Program-made: the position numbers and the translations under genes
Notes under the pieces: generated by a model
Database searches by the model: none
What the model saw: the letters and a program-made list of their open reading frames with translations, nothing else
Told to the model about the DNA's origin: nothing
Part shown: piece by piece, positions 32,317 through 43,663 of the stretch
Layout: each line of letters starts with the position of its first letter
How positions within the stretch are numbered: the first letter of the stretch is position 1
Assembly (NCBI GenBank): GCA_041395565.1
Contig: JAWLAI010000004.1
Coordinates: 124,001 to 188,000, forward strand
Direction of reading: 5' to 3'
Origin: Pseudomonadota bacterium
GTDB lineage: Bacteria; Pseudomonadota; Gammaproteobacteria; UBA9214
Length of the DNA: 64,000 bases

Positions 32317-33414
32317 ATGCTGAAAATCTTCGACCGCTACCTGCTGAAAGAAGTCGTCTCCGGTTGGCTGGCGGTGACCGTCGTGCTGTGGCTGGTACTG
32401 GTCAGCAACCGCCTGGTGCAGTACCTGGCCGATGCGGCGGAAGGCAATATCCCCGGCAGTCTGATCTTCAACCTGCTGGGTCTGCAGATGGTCAAGTACC
32501 TGGTGCTGGTGGTGCCTTTTGCCCTGGCGCTGGGCGTGGTGCTCGCGCTCAGCCGGCTGTACCGTGATAACGAGATGGTGGTCATGTCGGCGTGCGGCGT
32601 CGGTCCCGGACGCATCTACCGGCCGCTGCTGCTGCTCGCCGGGTTGGTCGCGGTGCTGATCGCCTGGCTGTCGCTGTTCGTCAGTCCCCAGGTGCAGGGC
32701 AAGAGCGACCGGCTCAGGGCGGTAGCCCGGCAGCAGGCCGATCTCACCGTGCTCGGTGCCGGCCGATTCAACGACCTGCATGGCGGCCGGGTAACCTTCT
32801 ATGCCGAGCGCTTGTCCGAGGATCGCACGCACATGGAGAATCTGTTCATCGTGGTGCGCGGCAAGGACGGGCAGGGGCAGCCGGCGCAGCTGCTGACCGC
32901 GAAGACCGCCGAGCGCACGACCGATCCCGCCAGCGGCGATGACTTCCTGGTGCTGTACGACGGCTACCGCTACGAGGGGACGCCGGGCACGGCGAACTAC
33001 CGGATCATGCAATTCGGCCGCTATGGCGTACGTGTCGACCTGCCGGATGCCGTGGACCCCGGCGATCTGCGCGAATCCGTGCCGACCCGACGCCTGCTCG
33101 CATCCGGCGACACCTGGGACATCGCCGAATTGCAGTGGCGCCTGTCCATGCCGCTGTCGGTCATCGTACTCGTACTCCTGGCCGTGCCGCTGACCCGCGG
33201 CGGGCCGCGCCAGGGGCGCTACGGACGGTTGGTGCTGGCCGTGCTGATGTTCGTCATCTACTACAACCTGCTGGTTACGGCCAAGGTCTGGGTGGGCAAG
33301 GGCAGCGTGCCGCCGCTGCTCGGTCTCTGGTGGGTGTCGCTGCTGCCGGTTGTCATGACATTGTTGCTGTACCAGGGGCGTCCGCTCCTGTGCCGGCTGG
33401 GCTTGGTGCGATGA
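32317..33414 (+). CDS. lptF: LPS export ABC transporter permease LptF
   Basis: A 365-residue protein with six membrane helices, three N-terminal ('FDRYLLKEVVSGWLAVTVVL') and three C-terminal, flanking a periplasmic beta-jellyroll ('NDLHGGRVTFYAERLSEDRT'). It is the LptF half of the LptB2FGC complex that extracts LPS from the inner membrane. ATG 32317 begins the YjgP/YjgQ family sequence; the longer frame from 32236 is unlikely. Its stop overlaps the lptG start by ATGA. Confidence 0.95.
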   Translation: MLKIFDRYLLKEVVSGWLAVTVVLWLVLVSNRLVQYLADAAEGNIPGSLIFNLLGLQMVKYLVLVVPFALALGVVLALSRLYRDNEMVVMSACGVGPGRIYRPLLLLAGLVAVLIAWLSLFVSPQVQGKSDRLRAVARQQADLTVLGAGRFNDLHGGRVTFYAERLSEDRTHMENLFIVVRGKDGQGQPAQLLTAKTAERTTDPASGDDFLVLYDGYRYEGTPGTANYRIMQFGRYGVRVDLPDAVDPGDLRESVPTRRLLASGDTWDIAELQWRLSMPLSVIVLVLLAVPLTRGGPRQGRYGRLVLAVLMFVIYYNLLVTAKVWVGKGSVPPLLGLWWVSLLPVVMTLLLYQGRPLLCRLGLVR

Positions 33415-34487
33415 AGCTGATCGACCGCTACATCGGCAGCGTGGTCGCCGGCGGCACGCTCGTGGCGCTGCTGGTGGTGGTCGGTCTGGACATTTTCTTT
33501 ACCGTGATCGACCAGATCGAGGACGTCGGGCGTGGTGGCTATACCATGCTCACCATGCTGCAGTATGTCGCGCTCACCATGCCGCAGAGTGTGTACGAGC
33601 TGTTTCCCATGGCGGCGCTGCTCGGCAGTCTGATGGGCATGGGCACGCTCGCAGCCAACAGCGAACTCATCGCCATGCGTGCCGGCGGCCTGTCGGTCTG
33701 GCGCATCGTGCGCGCTGTCCTGCAGGCCGGTGTCATGATGCTGGTGGTCGTGGTGTTTGTCGGCGAGGCCGTGGCGCCGGTCGCCGAGCAATACGGCCAG
33801 CACCTGCGCGTGACGGCCGCGACCCGGGGTATCAGTTTCCTGGGCGGGGAGGGTCTGTGGGTGCGCGACGACCGCCTGTTCATCAATGCCCGGCGCGTAC
33901 TGGACCGCGAACGCCTCGCGGACCTGACGGTATACGAGTTCGATGACAGCGCGCATCTGCGGGTGGCGACGCGCGCCACGCATGCGGAGTTCCGTGACGG
34001 TCAATGGGTGTTGCACGGGGTGCAGCAGTCGAGTCTCTCCGATGGCGGTATCGGCATCAGTCGCTTCGATACGGTGTCGTGGCCATCGCTGCTGACGCCG
34101 GATCTGCTGGGCATCGTCATGCTCAAGCCGAAGCACATGTCGGTAGCGGATCTGGATCAGCTCGTGGGCTACCTTGCCGACAACGGGCTCGATACCAGCC
34201 AGTACCGATTCGCGTTCTGGGGCCGCTTTATGACGCCGGTGGCGGCGCTGGTGATGCTGTTCATTTCCGTGCCCTTCGTGTTCGGCAGCCTGCGTTCGGT
34301 CAGTGCAGGGCAGCGCATCTTCGTGGGTGTGCTGGTGGGTTTCGGTTTCTACATCCTCAGCCAGATGGCTGCCCAGGTGGGGCAGGTCTACCGGTTGCCG
34401 CCGCTCGTCACCATGCTGATCCCGAACGTGCTGTTCCTGCTCATCGGTATCCGCGCGGTGCGGCGCCTGGAGGCCGGCAAGGTCTGA
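33411..34487 (+). CDS. lptG: LPS export ABC transporter permease LptG
   Basis: A 358-residue protein beginning 'MKLIDRYIGSVVAGGTLVAL' with the same three-helix / jellyroll / three-helix plan as LptF. The 'YVALTMPQSVYELFPMAALL' segment and 'NSELIAMRAGGLSVWRIVRA' coupling helix are typical of LptG. It forms the transporter with LptF and LptB. ATG 33411 overlaps the lptF stop. Confidence 0.95.
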   Translation: MKLIDRYIGSVVAGGTLVALLVVVGLDIFFTVIDQIEDVGRGGYTMLTMLQYVALTMPQSVYELFPMAALLGSLMGMGTLAANSELIAMRAGGLSVWRIVRAVLQAGVMMLVVVVFVGEAVAPVAEQYGQHLRVTAATRGISFLGGEGLWVRDDRLFINARRVLDRERLADLTVYEFDDSAHLRVATRATHAEFRDGQWVLHGVQQSSLSDGGIGISRFDTVSWPSLLTPDLLGIVMLKPKHMSVADLDQLVGYLADNGLDTSQYRFAFWGRFMTPVAALVMLFISVPFVFGSLRSVSAGQRIFVGVLVGFGFYILSQMAAQVGQVYRLPPLVTMLIPNVLFLLIGIRAVRRLEAGKV

Positions 34488-34524
34488 GCTGCGTGCGCCT
34501 GCGTGGCACGGGCCGGGCGGCCGC

Positions 34525-34971
34525 TCAGCGCTGCTGCCGTGGCAGTACCACCATGACGGATTCCGAGAGCCGGTCATACAGCGTCATCCTGTTCGGGTCG
34601 AGCAGCATCCAGAAGAAGCCCAACCCCCCCAGGGCCAGCGACGGTATCGCGACCATGAAGCGCAACAGCGCCTGCCAGATGGTGATGGGGCGTCCGTCGA
34701 TGCGTTGCACGCGCAGCCGCCAGGCGCGCATTCCCAGGGTCTGGCCGCCGTGCAGCCAGAACCAGGTGTAGAAGGAGAACCAGATCAGGAACAGCAGGCT
34801 CTTGTACCAGGGGTTGTGATAGGAGAGCGTGCCGCGCGTCAGCATCATCACCACGGCAGTCGCTACCAGCAGCGCGGAGAGCAGCAGGAGGGTGTCGTAA
34901 AACATGGCTACCAGGCGGCGCGCCAGGCCGGCGGGTGGGTAACTGGGGGTGGTGCGCTTGTCCTGCTGCAT
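34525..34971 (-). CDS. RDD-family membrane protein
   Basis: A 148-residue protein with three or four membrane segments and the RDD signature: 'PAGLARRLVAMFYDTLLLLS' (R-R-x5-D), 'GGQTLGMRAWRLRV' and 'TLYDRLSESVMVVL' (Y-D-R-x-S). The function of bacterial RDD proteins is mostly unknown; some are implicated in sodium transport. ATG 34971 is chosen because the family sequence starts soon after it. It is convergent with lptG. Confidence 0.85.
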   Translation of the reverse strand: MQQDKRTTPSYPPAGLARRLVAMFYDTLLLLSALLVATAVVMMLTRGTLSYHNPWYKSLLFLIWFSFYTWFWLHGGQTLGMRAWRLRVQRIDGRPITIWQALLRFMVAIPSLALGGLGFFWMLLDPNRMTLYDRLSESVMVVLPRQQR

Positions 34972-35235
34972 GTGTTCAGGTCCTGGTGCCGGGTGCTGAC
35001 GCGGGCGCGGTGCGCTTGGCCGGCGCAACCCGTCTGACCCCGGGTGAATGCGGCTCTGCCGTGCCGGTCGGCGCGGGAAACGACGCTCGCGCCACGCATG
35101 CCGAAACCTGCCAGAGTGCCTATCGCCGCGGTCACGGCCGCGGGATTGCTGCGTCGTGGCTATGATACCCCATGCCGGGTGGCCGTGGTCGCGGCACGCA
35201 GACCGGGCGGGGAATGGGGAATAATGAGATAGGTT

Positions 35236-35859
35236 CTAGAAGGTGTGGCGGATGCCGAGGGCGAAGAAATTCGAGCCGACCCGCCGTGGCGCTATCAGGC
35301 CGTACATGCCGGAGCGGTGATGCACGCGCAGGGCCAGCGACCAGTCCGGCAGGACGGGCGTTCCGAATTCGAGTTCGAAGGTGATGTAGTTCTGGAACTG
35401 GTACTCGCCCTGGTTGGGTTGTCCGTCCGGGCCGTCCTCGTAGGTCGGTTTGCTGAAGGCGTAGGAGGGGCCCATGCCGGTGGCGAGATTGACCGTCGCG
35501 ATCGAACCCAGTTCGAGGTTGCCGGTGCGCAGCAGCCAGGCGAGGTGCGCCTCGTAATTGTCCTGCAGACCACGGTGCTTGGTGAGCTGTACCTCCCACT
35601 CGGGCGTGATGCCATAGTCGAGCAGGAACCGGGACACCGGGTTGTGGCCCTGCAGTTCGATTTCGCGGCTGTAGTTCAGGCCCCAGAAATACGTGGGGTC
35701 CATCTCTATTTCCTGCCGGAACAACTTCGGTATGATGTCCGGCAAGTTGACATCCGCACCCTGTCCGGCGAACAGCGCGAGTTCTCCCGCGTCCAGGCAG
35801 CCGGAGCCGGCCAGGGACAGTGCGAGCAGGGCGCCTTTTGCTAGCTTCGGTATACGCAC
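35236..35859 (-). CDS. PagL-like outer-membrane beta-barrel protein
   Basis: A 207-residue protein with a signal sequence ('LAKGALLALSLAGSGCLDAG') and alternating beta strands ending in 'LALRVHHRSGMYGLIAPRRV' and a terminal aromatic 'ALGIRHTF', as in outer-membrane barrels. The 'HHRS' followed by Gly-Leu resembles the His-Ser region of lipid A 3-O-deacylases (acyloxyacyl hydrolase-like proteins), but the canonical H-x-S-N is not exact. A lipid A-modifying role is possible. Start is GTG 35859; longer upstream sequence is not protein-like. It is divergent from kpsC. Confidence 0.65.
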   Translation of the reverse strand: MRIPKLAKGALLALSLAGSGCLDAGELALFAGQGADVNLPDIIPKLFRQEIEMDPTYFWGLNYSREIELQGHNPVSRFLLDYGITPEWEVQLTKHRGLQDNYEAHLAWLLRTGNLELGSIATVNLATGMGPSYAFSKPTYEDGPDGQPNQGEYQFQNYITFELEFGTPVLPDWSLALRVHHRSGMYGLIAPRRVGSNFFALGIRHTF

Positions 35860-36010
35860 ATTCTTGGTCTCTGGCCGTGTCGGTTCCGGTACGGGTGTTG
35901 CCGGGCAGCGACCGGCAGGGTGTAATAGTGCCGTCCGACCCCGGGCGTGGCAATCTCCCTCGCAGCGGCCAAACGGCGCCGCCACCGTTCCCCGACACTG
36001 ACTCCCGTCG

Positions 36011-38111
<2,101 letters not shown>

Positions 38112-38122
<11 letters not shown>

Positions 38123-39494
38123 CGTGCTGCTGCTGCAGGGTCCGATGGGACCTTTCTTCCGGCGGCTGGCCGACGACCTGGCATCACAGGGTTCGCAGGT
38201 CTACAAGATCAACCTCAATGCCGGCGACTGGCTCTACTACCGCGGGCCGGGCACGGTCAATTTCACCGGCCGGATCGAAGAGTGGCCCGCGTTTCTGGCC
38301 GAGCGTATCCGTGCCTGGGATATCGACACCCTCTACCTGTTCGGCGATACCCGTGCCTATCATGCGCTGGCGCGTGCCGTCGCCGAGCGGCTGCAGGTGC
38401 AGGTCGGTGTGTTCGAGGAGGGCTACCTGCGCCCGTACTACATCACCCTCGAGGCGGGCGGGGTCAACGGCCGTTCGCCGCTCTCGCGCGACCCGGCGTT
38501 CTATCGCCATGCCGGCGCGCCCGATGAGCCGCAACCACGCCCCATCAGCCACGGGTTCGGCTATGCCGGCTGGTACGCGAACTGGTATTACATCGCCGGC
38601 TGGCTTGGACGCAGGTTCTTTCCGCACTACCGGCATCACCGGCCGTTCAACCCGTATCACGAGGCCTACCTCTGGCTGCGTGCGGCCTTCCGCAAGTACA
38701 AGTACCAGTTCTTGCAGCGCAGGCTGCTGGCGGAACTGAGCGGACGCTACTCGGGTAAATTCTACCTGGCACCGCTGCAGGTGCACTGCGATGGGCAGAT
38801 CCGCACCTGCGATACGATTGCCTCGGCGGCATCGTTCGTACGGCGGGTGATCGGCTCCTTCGCGCGGCATGCGCCGGCCGACACCCTGCTGGTGCTCAAG
38901 CATCATCCGCTGGACCGGGGCTATTCCGACTACACCTCCCTGGTGCAGAAGCTGGTGCGTCGCTACGGTGTCGAGGGCCGCGTGTATTACGTGCACGACC
39001 TGCACCTGCCGACGCTGCTCGAGCATGCCATCGGTACGGTGGTCGTCAACAGCACCGCGGGGCTGTCCTCGCTGCTGCACAACACGCCGGTCAAGACCCT
39101 GGGGCATGCGGTGTACGACATGCCCGGCCTGACTTGCCAGGACAGTCTCGACAGTTTCTGGACCAATCCCGGCCGCGTGGACCGCACCTTCAACGCGCAG
39201 TTCCGCGCCTATCTGGCGGCCACCAGCCAGCTCAACGGCAGTTTCTACAGACCAGCCCCGGGCATGAGGAGCAAGACCGGCCTGGACCTGCGGCGTCTGC
39301 AGCAGGCGCTTGCCGGGGAGATGGTCGGGGAGCATCCCCTGCCGGAAGATCGGCTCGTGACGCTGGATGTCAGGTGGGCTCCAACACGCTCAGCCCATGC
39401 CGCTGCCAGTGCTGCAGCAGGCGAAGCTCTCCCTGCCAGTTATGGCGCGACCCGGCACGCTGCCCTGGCGCGGCGTGATGGTAGCCACGGCTAG
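38112..39494 (+). CDS. kpsS: Capsule Kdo transferase KpsS with an extended C-terminus
   Basis: A 460-residue protein starting 'MPGNVLLLQGPMGPFFRRLA', with 'EEGYLRPYYITLE' and 'LLVLKHHPLDRGYSDY', typical of KpsS/LipA, which adds the first Kdo to phosphatidylglycerol before KpsC extends the linker. KpsS proteins are usually near 390-410 residues. The last ~42 residues (from 39370) are Ala/Arg-rich and lie opposite the 3' coding end of the GT29 gene, so they look like read-through of antisense sequence. The functional protein may end earlier in other strains. Confidence 0.9.
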
Positions 39495-40440
39495 CCTCAA
39501 CCGGCTGCCGGCCGGTTTGGAACCCGGCCACCGCGATGCCCGCGGGATCCCCGGCCAGGATGCCGATCAACCAGGCCAGTGACAGCACGCCCGCGCTCGG
39601 CGGCGCATGCAGCACCCGGACCAGTTCCCGCCAAACCGTACCCGGTACCGTCAGCACCCTGCAGCCGCCGGCGAGCAGCGGCAGCAGCCGCGTCCAGTCG
39701 TAGAGCTGGTAGCGCATGTCGTTTCCGCTCAGCAGCAGCCACTGGGCAGGGCAGTGCGCGGTCAGGTGTGCGGTGGTGAATTCGGGTGAGCAGACCCAGA
39801 CGTCGATCCTGGTGCCGATGTCCGCAGCAGCGGAGCCGGCCGCGCTGTAGCGGTTGAAGCGGAGCACGGTGCGGTGCGCGTCGATGCGGGCGCCCAGCCC
39901 GGCGCCGGCCAGGCTGGCGGCGTTGCCCACGACGCAGATCGAACCGCGTACCGCGGTGAGCTGCTCGATGAATGCCGCACGCCATGCCGGTTGCTGCGTG
40001 TGCAAGCCGGCGAGTGTGATGGCCGGTGCTTCCAGGCTATGCCCGACTTCCAGCAGCGCGGCTGCCAGCGGCGGCGAGTGTCCGGCCAGAGCGCGCAACG
40101 TGGCCCGGTCGAGCGTGGACAGCGGCGCCTGGCCGGCCGCGCCCTCCAGCAGCAGGTTCAGCGCTCGGTGCAGGTCGCGCCCGCGTGCCTGCGGGAGCAG
40201 GCGCGCCAGATGTGCAAGGAGTGGCGTGGAGGGCGCAAAACCGCAGGCGCGGCGGCAGTCCAGGTAGCCGAGCAGGTTGCGTAGCCCGGGCTGCCGGTAC
40301 CAGGCGCGACGCAGGCAGGCCAGCGTGAAGGCGTCGTAGTGACCGCGCCGGCGCCGCCACAGACCGTAGACCCGGTCGGTCCATGCCGTGCCAAAGTGCG
40401 CCGCTAAGCAGATGCCTTGATGTGATGCTGAGTTCGGCAA
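39370..40440 (-). CDS. GT29 sialyltransferase-like glycosyltransferase
   Basis: A 356-residue protein whose second half has the GT29 pattern: 'SICVVGNAASLAGAGLGARI' followed by 'DAHRTVLRFNRYSAAGSAAA', then 'DIGTRIDVWVCSPEF' and near the C-terminus 'SRHNWQGELRLLQHWQRHGL'. GT29 includes CMP-sialic acid-dependent sialyltransferases; bacterial members occur in polysaccharide loci. The N-terminal ~170 residues are helical and unassigned. The start at TTG 40440 is uncertain. Its 3' end overlaps kpsS on the other strand by 125 bp. The next 280 bp (40441-40720) show no gene. Confidence 0.75.
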   Translation of the reverse strand: MPNSASHQGICLAAHFGTAWTDRVYGLWRRRRGHYDAFTLACLRRAWYRQPGLRNLLGYLDCRRACGFAPSTPLLAHLARLLPQARGRDLHRALNLLLEGAAGQAPLSTLDRATLRALAGHSPPLAAALLEVGHSLEAPAITLAGLHTQQPAWRAAFIEQLTAVRGSICVVGNAASLAGAGLGARIDAHRTVLRFNRYSAAGSAAADIGTRIDVWVCSPEFTTAHLTAHCPAQWLLLSGNDMRYQLYDWTRLLPLLAGGCRVLTVPGTVWRELVRVLHAPPSAGVLSLAWLIGILAGDPAGIAVAGFQTGRQPVEASRGYHHAAPGQRAGSRHNWQGELRLLQHWQRHGLSVLEPT

Positions 40441-40720
40441 GCGCTCTTACCCATGAGAAAATCAGGCCCGGGGTCATTGTTGCAGGAAGCCCGGGACGGT
40501 GCGAGCCTTTCCGGGCAGTTCCGCGCGTATCGGTAGAGCTCCAGGATTGATGCCTGTCCCCGTTTCCCGGTGGGCCGCGCTGTACACATCGGCAAACCAG
40601 GTCCGGTGTATGCGGTGTTGACGACTACGGCTGCAGGTTACGTACAGGGACGTTGCAGGGTGGGAATTGCATGCGATATACGCACGAAGCCTACTCCGGC
40701 ACGTCGACACCCTGTGGCGG

Positions 40721-41749
40721 TCAGTCCAGCGAGGTCAGAAACGCCTCTGCCATGAGTGCCGGGTGGGCAAGAGCCAGTACGCGCTCACGCAGTTCTCCTG
40801 CCGCGGCCCGTGAGGCTGAGGGATCGAGGACGCGCTCGAGCGTCTCCAACCAGGCGCTCTCGGTTGGCACGATAGCGGCGCCGGCCGCGGTAAAACGCAG
40901 CATGTCCGGAATGGGGCTGCATACAGTGGGTATGCCCCAGAAGCCTGCCTCGATTGCCTTGAGCGCGGACTTGCAGTGATTGAATGGAGTGTCTTGCAGG
41001 GGGGCGAGGTTAAGCCAGCCGCGCTGCACAAACCGGGCGTAGTCGGTAAAGGGCACTCGCTCGTGCAGTACCAGCTGCTTCCGAGCCGTATGCATTTTTG
41101 GCTGCAGCTGTCCGGTGATGTGAAGCTGCAATTGCGGATACTCCGCGAGCAGTTGCTCCAGTACGGGGACGATCATCTGGAAGTCGTGGTCATGGCTGCG
41201 GGTGCCGGGGAAATAGGTAATGATCCTGGGCGCGGCTGGTCCTGCGGCAGGTATGGGGTGCCGCAGCCAGCTGTGATGCACGGCATTCGGCACCACGGTA
41301 ACCCGTTGAGCCGGGTATATGCGTTGAAGGTGCTCCTGCAGCGGTACGGTAGATACCGTTACTCGGTCGAACCACTCGAGTGCCTTGCCGTGGGCGGCAA
41401 AGGCATGTCGGACCTTGCGCAGCGGTAGGATGCCGTTGATTACAGCCGGGCTGTGGGATGCCAGTTCCGGATCGAACACCAGGTCATCGAAATCGGCGAC
41501 GGGAACAGCGCCGCGCCGCCGCAGGCGCCACAGCAGCCATGCCAGCCGCGCGCTGGCCTTGGGACGGTGAAACACGACAACCTGTCCGGTTTGTGCTGTC
41601 GTACCGTCACGCAGATGCGTGAGCTGGGAATTCCAGCCCTGGTCCTGCAGTGCCAATGCGAGATTTTCGCAGCGATAGCGGAATGAGGGGTCCTGGAGGA
41701 ACAGGGCAGGATTCCGGTTGGATGCAATGCAGGTGACGGCTAACGCCAC
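40721..41749 (-). CDS. Glycosyltransferase, GT4-like (GT-B fold)
   Basis: A 342-residue protein. Its N-terminus is 'ALAVTCIASNRNPALFLQDP'; the second half has a nucleotide-sugar binding pattern: 'PRIITYFPGTRSHDHDFQMI', 'LQLHITGQLQP', 'WLNLAPLQDTPFNHCKSALK' and 'AIEAGFWGIPTVCSPIPDML', where K-x-x-E-A-G-x-x-G-x-P-x-V is typical of GT4 family proteins. It probably adds a sugar to the surface polysaccharide. Start is a GTG at 41749. Acceptor and donor are unknown. Confidence 0.8.
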   Translation of the reverse strand: MALAVTCIASNRNPALFLQDPSFRYRCENLALALQDQGWNSQLTHLRDGTTAQTGQVVVFHRPKASARLAWLLWRLRRRGAVPVADFDDLVFDPELASHSPAVINGILPLRKVRHAFAAHGKALEWFDRVTVSTVPLQEHLQRIYPAQRVTVVPNAVHHSWLRHPIPAAGPAAPRIITYFPGTRSHDHDFQMIVPVLEQLLAEYPQLQLHITGQLQPKMHTARKQLVLHERVPFTDYARFVQRGWLNLAPLQDTPFNHCKSALKAIEAGFWGIPTVCSPIPDMLRFTAAGAAIVPTESAWLETLERVLDPSASRAAAGELRERVLALAHPALMAEAFLTSLD

Positions 41750-41857
41750 GAGTACTATACCCCTGTCGGTGAATATGGCGCTGTGATATTCCGGATGCGC
41801 AGAACCGGATTCATGTCATATGTTGTGGCGGCGGGGATGTGAAAACTGTACGATATA

Positions 41858-41870
41858 GTAGTTGAACTAC
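41858..41870. promoter_or_regulatory. Perfect 6+1+6 inverted repeat upstream of the methyltransferase gene
   Basis: GTAGTT (41858-41863), G, AACTAC (41865-41870) form a perfect palindrome inside an AT-rich 167-bp intergenic region between divergent genes. It overlaps a TATAGT (41854-41859) hexamer that could be a -10 box, so it may be an operator. No regulator is known. Confidence 0.3.
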
Positions 41871-41916
41871 ATTATATTCAATATGTTGCATCTGGAATTG
41901 TTTGGGAACAAGGCTC

Positions 41917-42672
41917 ATGAGAGATACTGACAGCGATTGGGATGAAGTTGCTCGCACATTTCCATACTGGGGTGTGCTCAGTGTAGATCAGTTCAAAAAG
42001 AAAAATCTATCACAGCAGGACAGAGAGTCGTTCTTTGCGAGCGGTGAAAACTACTTCAAGGGTATGATGAATGTGGTTCGCCGTCATCTCGGTGCAGATC
42101 TCAAAATCAAACGCGGGCTCGATTTCGGCTGCGGCGTGGGTCGTCTTGCCATTCCTATGGCACGGATAGCAAATGACGAGGTCGTGGGTGTTGATATATC
42201 CGATGAAATGCTGAAAATCTGCGCAGACAATGCAAGTGCGATGGGTGTTGCCAATCTGGTACTGGTGAAAGGTGATGACAACCTTTCCAAGGTAACGGGA
42301 ACCTTCGATTTTATCAACTCGTACATCGTTCTTCAGCATATCCCTCCTGCGCGAGGTTACCAGATCATTCAGCGGCTGCTCGATCTGCTGGAAGCGGGTG
42401 GTGTTGGATCGCTACAGCTGACATACGCCAAATCGGCGAAGTTCTTCGAACACGAACGGGCGAAGGCTGGGTATTATCGCAGGGATGGATCTACGCTGAT
42501 CGAGTTGAAAACGAAAAGCGATGAACGGGCGACGGGTGCAATCACGATGTTCGACTACGACCTGAACTGCGTGTTCGCGCTGATACAAGAGATCTCAGAT
42601 CCATATCTATCGGTACGGGTGACGGATCACGATGGCCATCTGGGAATCCATGTCGTGTTCAGGAAAAAATAG
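41917..42672 (+). CDS. SAM-dependent methyltransferase (class I)
   Basis: A 251-residue protein with motif I 'GLDFGCGVGRLAIPMARIAN', the acidic end of strand 2 'VVGVDISDEML' and 'FDFINSYIVLQHIPP' (motif post-I to IV). This is a class I methyltransferase with sequence like those modifying sugars in polysaccharide clusters. The substrate is unknown. ATG 41917 is preferred over the in-frame TTG 41902. It is the first gene of the lower-GC insert (41.8-45.1 kb), followed by a sulfotransferase-like gene. Confidence 0.8.
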   Translation: MRDTDSDWDEVARTFPYWGVLSVDQFKKKNLSQQDRESFFASGENYFKGMMNVVRRHLGADLKIKRGLDFGCGVGRLAIPMARIANDEVVGVDISDEMLKICADNASAMGVANLVLVKGDDNLSKVTGTFDFINSYIVLQHIPPARGYQIIQRLLDLLEAGGVGSLQLTYAKSAKFFEHERAKAGYYRRDGSTLIELKTKSDERATGAITMFDYDLNCVFALIQEISDPYLSVRVTDHDGHLGIHVVFRKK

Positions 42673-42705
42673 TCGACTTGGATAGCGATTCAAGACGGCT
42701 GACTG

Positions 42706-43626
42706 ATGGTATTTTCTGGTATTCCTGGCATGCAACTCGTTCTCCACGTAGGTCTTCACAAGACTGGTTCCACAAGTATCCAGAGTACTTGCTGTTCCAA
42801 TCGAAATTTTTTAGTGGCAAATAAGATCAATTATCCGTATCGGCCAGACGATGCTTTCAGAGGTCAGCATGCGAGTCTCGCATTACAGTTGCAGCAGGGG
42901 AATCTGAACTTTGCGGAGGATTGGTTACAGTCCGTCGTAGACGAGTCGATTGAAAACGGGAGCCATACAGTATTCCTATCGTCAGAGGAATTTTCGCCCC
43001 TGTTTTCAAACAGAAAGATCGGAATAATGCTGGATTTCAAGCAGATCTTGCTGCGGTATTTCGATGAGGTACTGCTCGTAGTTGTGCTGAGACAGTTGAA
43101 TGATTGGATTTACTCTTCGATACGCGAGCATATCAAGTCAGGTTTGTTCAGCTTTTACGACGTGGAGAAATACAGGCACCAGGCTGTCATCCCGAGAATC
43201 GTGGTCAGCAATGCGGAGCAACGCATAGTCGACGCGAAAACTCGGATGAGTGTACTCAGTTTCGATGAACTGAAGCGCGGTGCCAAGCTGGTTGAGAACT
43301 TCTTCGCCAGCGTGTTTGGCGATATCGGGATTACATCGGGAAAGGGGTATGCGAACAAGTCGACGGATGACATCGTCAAGGACTTGCTCACAGGATTTTT
43401 TAGAGCAGGGTTGACAGCAAAGAATGGTGTCAACCCATATTTGCAGGATGTCGCCGGATTTTCAGGCAAACTTGACGCCCTGGAAATGACCGGCTCGAAA
43501 TACCCTGTGTATGAAGACGTGAACAAGTCGCTGGATGAAGTAATTAAACAGTTTTCAAGAATTGTGTATGAATCTGTTGTTGATGGTTATCAAGACTTCA
43601 AGTATGCCAAATTCTTGATAAAGTAG
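42706..43626 (+). CDS. P-loop sulfotransferase-like protein
   Basis: A 306-residue protein with the 5'-PAPS-binding P-loop 'LVLHVGLHKTGSTSIQ' at its N-terminus and a 3'-phosphate-binding-like segment 'VVVLRQLNDWIYSSIREHIK' (R-x-x-x-x-x-x-S). This layout fits the sulfotransferase superfamily, which moves a sulfate group from PAPS to sugars or lipids. The true start may be ATG 42730 (MQLVLHVGL), 8 codons later, which gives the more usual N-terminus. Codon use is less GC-rich than in flanking kps genes. Confidence 0.7.
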   Translation: MVFSGIPGMQLVLHVGLHKTGSTSIQSTCCSNRNFLVANKINYPYRPDDAFRGQHASLALQLQQGNLNFAEDWLQSVVDESIENGSHTVFLSSEEFSPLFSNRKIGIMLDFKQILLRYFDEVLLVVVLRQLNDWIYSSIREHIKSGLFSFYDVEKYRHQAVIPRIVVSNAEQRIVDAKTRMSVLSFDELKRGAKLVENFFASVFGDIGITSGKGYANKSTDDIVKDLLTGFFRAGLTAKNGVNPYLQDVAGFSGKLDALEMTGSKYPVYEDVNKSLDEVIKQFSRIVYESVVDGYQDFKYAKFLIK

Positions 43627-43663
43627 TAGGTTCAGTTAATTGTCCATACAGTAAACATCTTGT

